A DNA stretch of 64,000 bases from Streptomyces sp. YIM 130001. Its GTDB lineage: Bacteria > Actinomycetota > Actinomycetes > Streptomycetales > Streptomycetaceae. The notes beneath the pieces were generated by a model. The model made no database searches. It saw nothing but the letters and a program-made list of their open reading frames with translations, and was not told where the DNA came from. Both the position numbers and the translations under genes were made by a program. The stretch is from the NCBI RefSeq assembly GCF_003574445.1, contig NZ_KZ984552.1:372001-436000 (forward strand), read 5' to 3'. Positions 62,250-64,000 of the stretch are shown piece by piece; the first letter of the stretch is position 1; the number at the start of each line of letters is the position of its first letter.

Positions 62250-62759
62250 TCAGGCAGCGACCGGCTGCGGCAACCACTCCGGCAACGCCGAACGGTCGTC
62301 CGCGGCGAGCGCAAGCAGCATCGCATCGGCCGGCGACGGCACGAACGCCTTGAAGAGCAACGGCATCCCCGCCTGCTCCGGCGTCCGGTCGGCCTTGCGG
62401 TGATTGTCGGTGGAGCACGAGGCCACCGTGTTCAACCAGGTGTCCCGGCCGCCCTGCGAACGCGGCACCACGTGGTCCACGGTCGTAGCCCGCTTCCCGC
62501 AGTAGGCGCACCGGTGACCATCTCTCACCAGCACCCCTCTACGCGACCACGGCGCGTGTCTTCGGAACGGCACCCGCACGAACCTGCACAGCCGGATCAC
62601 CCGCGGCACGGGCAATTCCACCGCCGACGCGCGCATTCGCAGTTCGGGGTGGGCCTGCTCGACGACGGCCTTGTCCTGCAGCACCAGAACGACGGCACGG
62701 TTCAGCGTCACCGTCGACAAGGGCTCGAAGCTCGCGTTCAGCACCAGCGTGTCCCGCAT
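62250..62759 (-). CDS. HNH endonuclease family protein
   Basis: 169 residues. DTLVLNASFEPLSTVTLNRA is the family's N-terminus, and the HNH finger is CAYCGKRATTVDHVVPRSQG with CSTDNHRKADRTPEQAG behind it. A stand-alone chromosomal HNH protein common in actinobacteria; the substrate is unknown and there are no phage genes nearby. ATG 62759; an upstream extension is not supported. Confidence 0.9.
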   Translation of the reverse strand: MRDTLVLNASFEPLSTVTLNRAVVLVLQDKAVVEQAHPELRMRASAVELPVPRVIRLCRFVRVPFRRHAPWSRRGVLVRDGHRCAYCGKRATTVDHVVPRSQGGRDTWLNTVASCSTDNHRKADRTPEQAGMPLLFKAFVPSPADAMLLALAADDRSALPEWLPQPVAA

Positions 62760-62850
62760 GTCGCCCACCCTCCCGTGTGTACCGCCCACCCCGCGGCGGA
62801 CTGGGATCAACTCTGGCCGGGCGCGCCGCGATGGACAACGCAATATAAAT

Positions 62851-62886
62851 GCCCGCCCCTGGTCGGTCAGCTGACCAGGGGCGGGC
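62851..62886 (-). terminator. Terminator after the PEBP gene
   Basis: GCCCGCCCCTGGTC pairs perfectly with GACCAGGGGCGGGC. On the minus strand it is followed by ATTTATATTG, an AT-rich tail unusual here. Starts 16 nt after the PEBP stop codon. Confidence 0.82.
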
Positions 62887-62902
62887 GAACAGCGCGTGAA
62901 TG

Positions 62903-63433
62903 CTATGCGTCCACCTCGTACTCACCGACCAGCTGCGCGCGGGCCAGCGTGTGGAAGCGCAGATTGAAACCGACCACCGCCGGCGAGCAATCGGCATCCG
63001 CACCGAGCTCCTCCGCATCCACGGCATACACCGTGAAGACATAGCGGTGCGGACCGTCGCCCGGCGGGGGAGCGGCCCCGTCGAACGCCCGGGTGCCGTA
63101 GTCGTTCCGTGCGTGCACCGCACCCGCCGGAAGTCCCTCGAACCCGTCACTGCCCGCGCCCGCAGGCAGTGACGTGACCGATGCCGGGATGTCGAACAGC
63201 ACCCAGTGCCAGAACCCGCTGCCCGTCGGGGCATCCGGGTCGAAGCAGGTCACGGCGAAGCTCTTCGTCTCGGCGGGGAAACCGTCCCACCGCAGCTGCG
63301 GCGACACGTTCCCGCCCGCCTGCACCTGATCCTCACCGAGCCGGTCGTCGGCCGTCACGTCGTCACTCACCACCGTGAACGACGCGACCTCCGGCAGAAA
63401 GTCATGGGGAAGAGGCGGCCTCTTGTCAGTCAC
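62903..63433 (-). CDS. YbhB/YbcL (PEBP) family protein
   Basis: 176 residues. Family blocks: [60 protein letters not shown] and [11 protein letters not shown]. Cytoplasmic phosphatidylethanolamine-binding-like (Raf-kinase-inhibitor-like) protein; the bacterial role is unclear. Confidence 0.92.
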   Translation of the reverse strand: MTDKRPPLPHDFLPEVASFTVVSDDVTADDRLGEDQVQAGGNVSPQLRWDGFPAETKSFAVTCFDPDAPTGSGFWHWVLFDIPASVTSLPAGAGSDGFEGLPAGAVHARNDYGTRAFDGAAPPPGDGPHRYVFTVYAVDAEELGADADCSPAVVGFNLRFHTLARAQLVGEYEVDA

Positions 63434-63489
63434 GAAAAACCTCCGGTCGGGCTGTCATCACTGGCTGACGAGCCTAGAGGACGCGGACG

Positions 63490-64000
63490 TCACAGCCAGT
63501 TGCGCTTGCTGCCGACCGCGGACAGCCACTCGTTCAGGTAGGCCGGCCAGTCCGTCGACTGGTAGTCGTGCAGTCCCACCTCGAAGGACTTGAACGTGTC
63601 GCTGCCCTGGCTGAACAGCCCGGGCTTCTTGTCCATCTCCAGTACGACGTCCATCGCCCGGTCGTCGGCGACGAAGGTCAGCTCGACCTGGTTCAGACCG
63701 CGGTACTGGGACGGCGGGTTGAACTCGACCTCCTGGTAGAACGGCAGCCGCTGCCGCGTCCCGCGGATCTGGCCACGCTCCATGTCCGCGCTCTTGAAGC
63801 GGAACCCCAGCTGGATGAACGCATCGAGGATCGCCTGCTGTGCCGGCAGAGGGTGAACATTCACCGGGTCGAGGTCGCTGGAGTCGATGGCCCGGGCGAT
63901 CGCGAGCTCGGTGGTCACCCCGATGTTCATCCCCCGCAGCTGAGTCCCGTCGATGGTGGTGACCGGGGTCTCCCAAGGAATCTCGAGACCGAACTGCACC
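63490..64000 (-). CDS. spo0M: Spo0M-type sporulation control protein (5' part beyond window)
   Basis: At least 170 C-terminal residues are seen. The frame is open to the window edge, so the N-terminal part is outside. Blocks such as VTTELAIARAIDSSDLDPVN, LGFRFKSADMERGQI, LPFYQEVEFNPPSQYRGLNQ and ELTFVADDRAMDVVLEMDKK match the Spo0M family (arrestin-like fold). Homologues influence sporulation in Bacillus and Streptomyces. It ends EWLSAVGSKRNWL. Confidence 0.88.
   Translation of the reverse strand, partial: VQFGLEIPWETPVTTIDGTQLRGMNIGVTTELAIARAIDSSDLDPVNVHPLPAQQAILDAFIQLGFRFKSADMERGQIRGTRQRLPFYQEVEFNPPSQYRGLNQVELTFVADDRAMDVVLEMDKKPGLFSQGSDTFKSFEVGLHDYQSTDWPAYLNEWLSAVGSKRNWL

Noticed and set aside
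62250..62759. HNH protein as a sign of a prophage or restriction island
   Set aside because: Neighbours are core genes, composition is uniform, and no terminase, portal, integrase or methylase gene is present.

Overview
The window is chromosomal DNA from a Streptomyces or a very close relative. It is uniformly GC-rich, with GTG and even TTG starts, many ATGA-type overlaps, chaplins, a Gbn-type nucleoid protein, DUF3099 and a Spo0M-type protein. As far as I recall, the gene order follows the part of the S. coelicolor core from the cobalamin cluster (about SCO1859) down to the Spo0M region (about SCO1793). That synteny is from memory, not from a search. I see no insertion sequence, integrase, CRISPR array, rRNA or tRNA, and no block of foreign composition. 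This is core chromosome.

Layout. (1) 1-10.4 kb: a truncated haemoglobin, then a cobalamin block: a CbiG/CobE/CobC fusion, a ZIP transporter, cobB, cobO, a cobaltochelatase-type AAA/VWA subunit, cobQ and cobD. The minus-strand run is led by a cobalamin riboswitch. cobN is absent from the place where I expected it. (2) 10.5-16.3 kb: a Pit phosphate transporter under a PHO box with a small partner, a class II aldolase, an alpha/beta hydrolase, a conserved hypothetical and a VOC protein. (3) 16.4-21.5 kb: a zinc metalloprotease, an ABC-F ATPase behind a 7-codon upstream ORF, gbn with GATC repeats upstream, an enoyl-CoA hydratase and a hypothetical. (4) 21.6-23.9 kb: a five-gene Asp23/AmaP envelope-stress operon. 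(5) 24.0-32.5 kb: SDR, SURF1, a metallothionein-like protein, exonuclease-BRCT, VIT1, sterol desaturase, lysoplasmalogenase, CopD and a secreted subtilase. (6) 32.8-38.7 kb: DUF485-actP with a Crp-type site, moaA, small proteins, glsB and tyrS. (7) 38.8-43.5 kb: the tldD/tldE pair and the fabG-fabI (mabA-inhA-like) pair. (8) 43.6-48.6 kb: a secreted protein, a GntR regulator divergent from an MFS exporter with a clear operator, two small membrane proteins, a SixA-like phosphatase and serB. (9) 48.6-55.1 kb: a 0.9-kb gap without a convincing gene, an FHA-FHA-ABC2 transporter, a secreted SLT transglycosylase behind a foldable leader, a divergent QueA-like protein and an SDR. (10) 55.3-64 kb: a GAF histidine kinase/LuxR regulator pair, two tandem cysteine-free chaplins, a hypothetical, a lone ABC ATPase, NfeD-SPFH, TSUP, HNH, PEBP and a truncated spo0M.

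The genes are mostly housekeeping: B12, molybdopterin and fatty-acid synthesis, a tRNA synthetase and phosphate and acetate uptake. Interleaved with them are development and envelope functions (chaplins, Gbn, SLT, Spo0M, Asp23). The most interesting signals lie between or across genes: the leaderless-looking upstream ORF of the ABC-F gene, the structured SLT leader, a U-tract terminator just upstream of the subtilase, the dyad operator at the GntR/MFS promoter, a long dyad between DUF3099 and glsB, and a repeated palindrome CCACGCGCGCGTGG embedded in coding regions. I found no clearly new multi-gene system.
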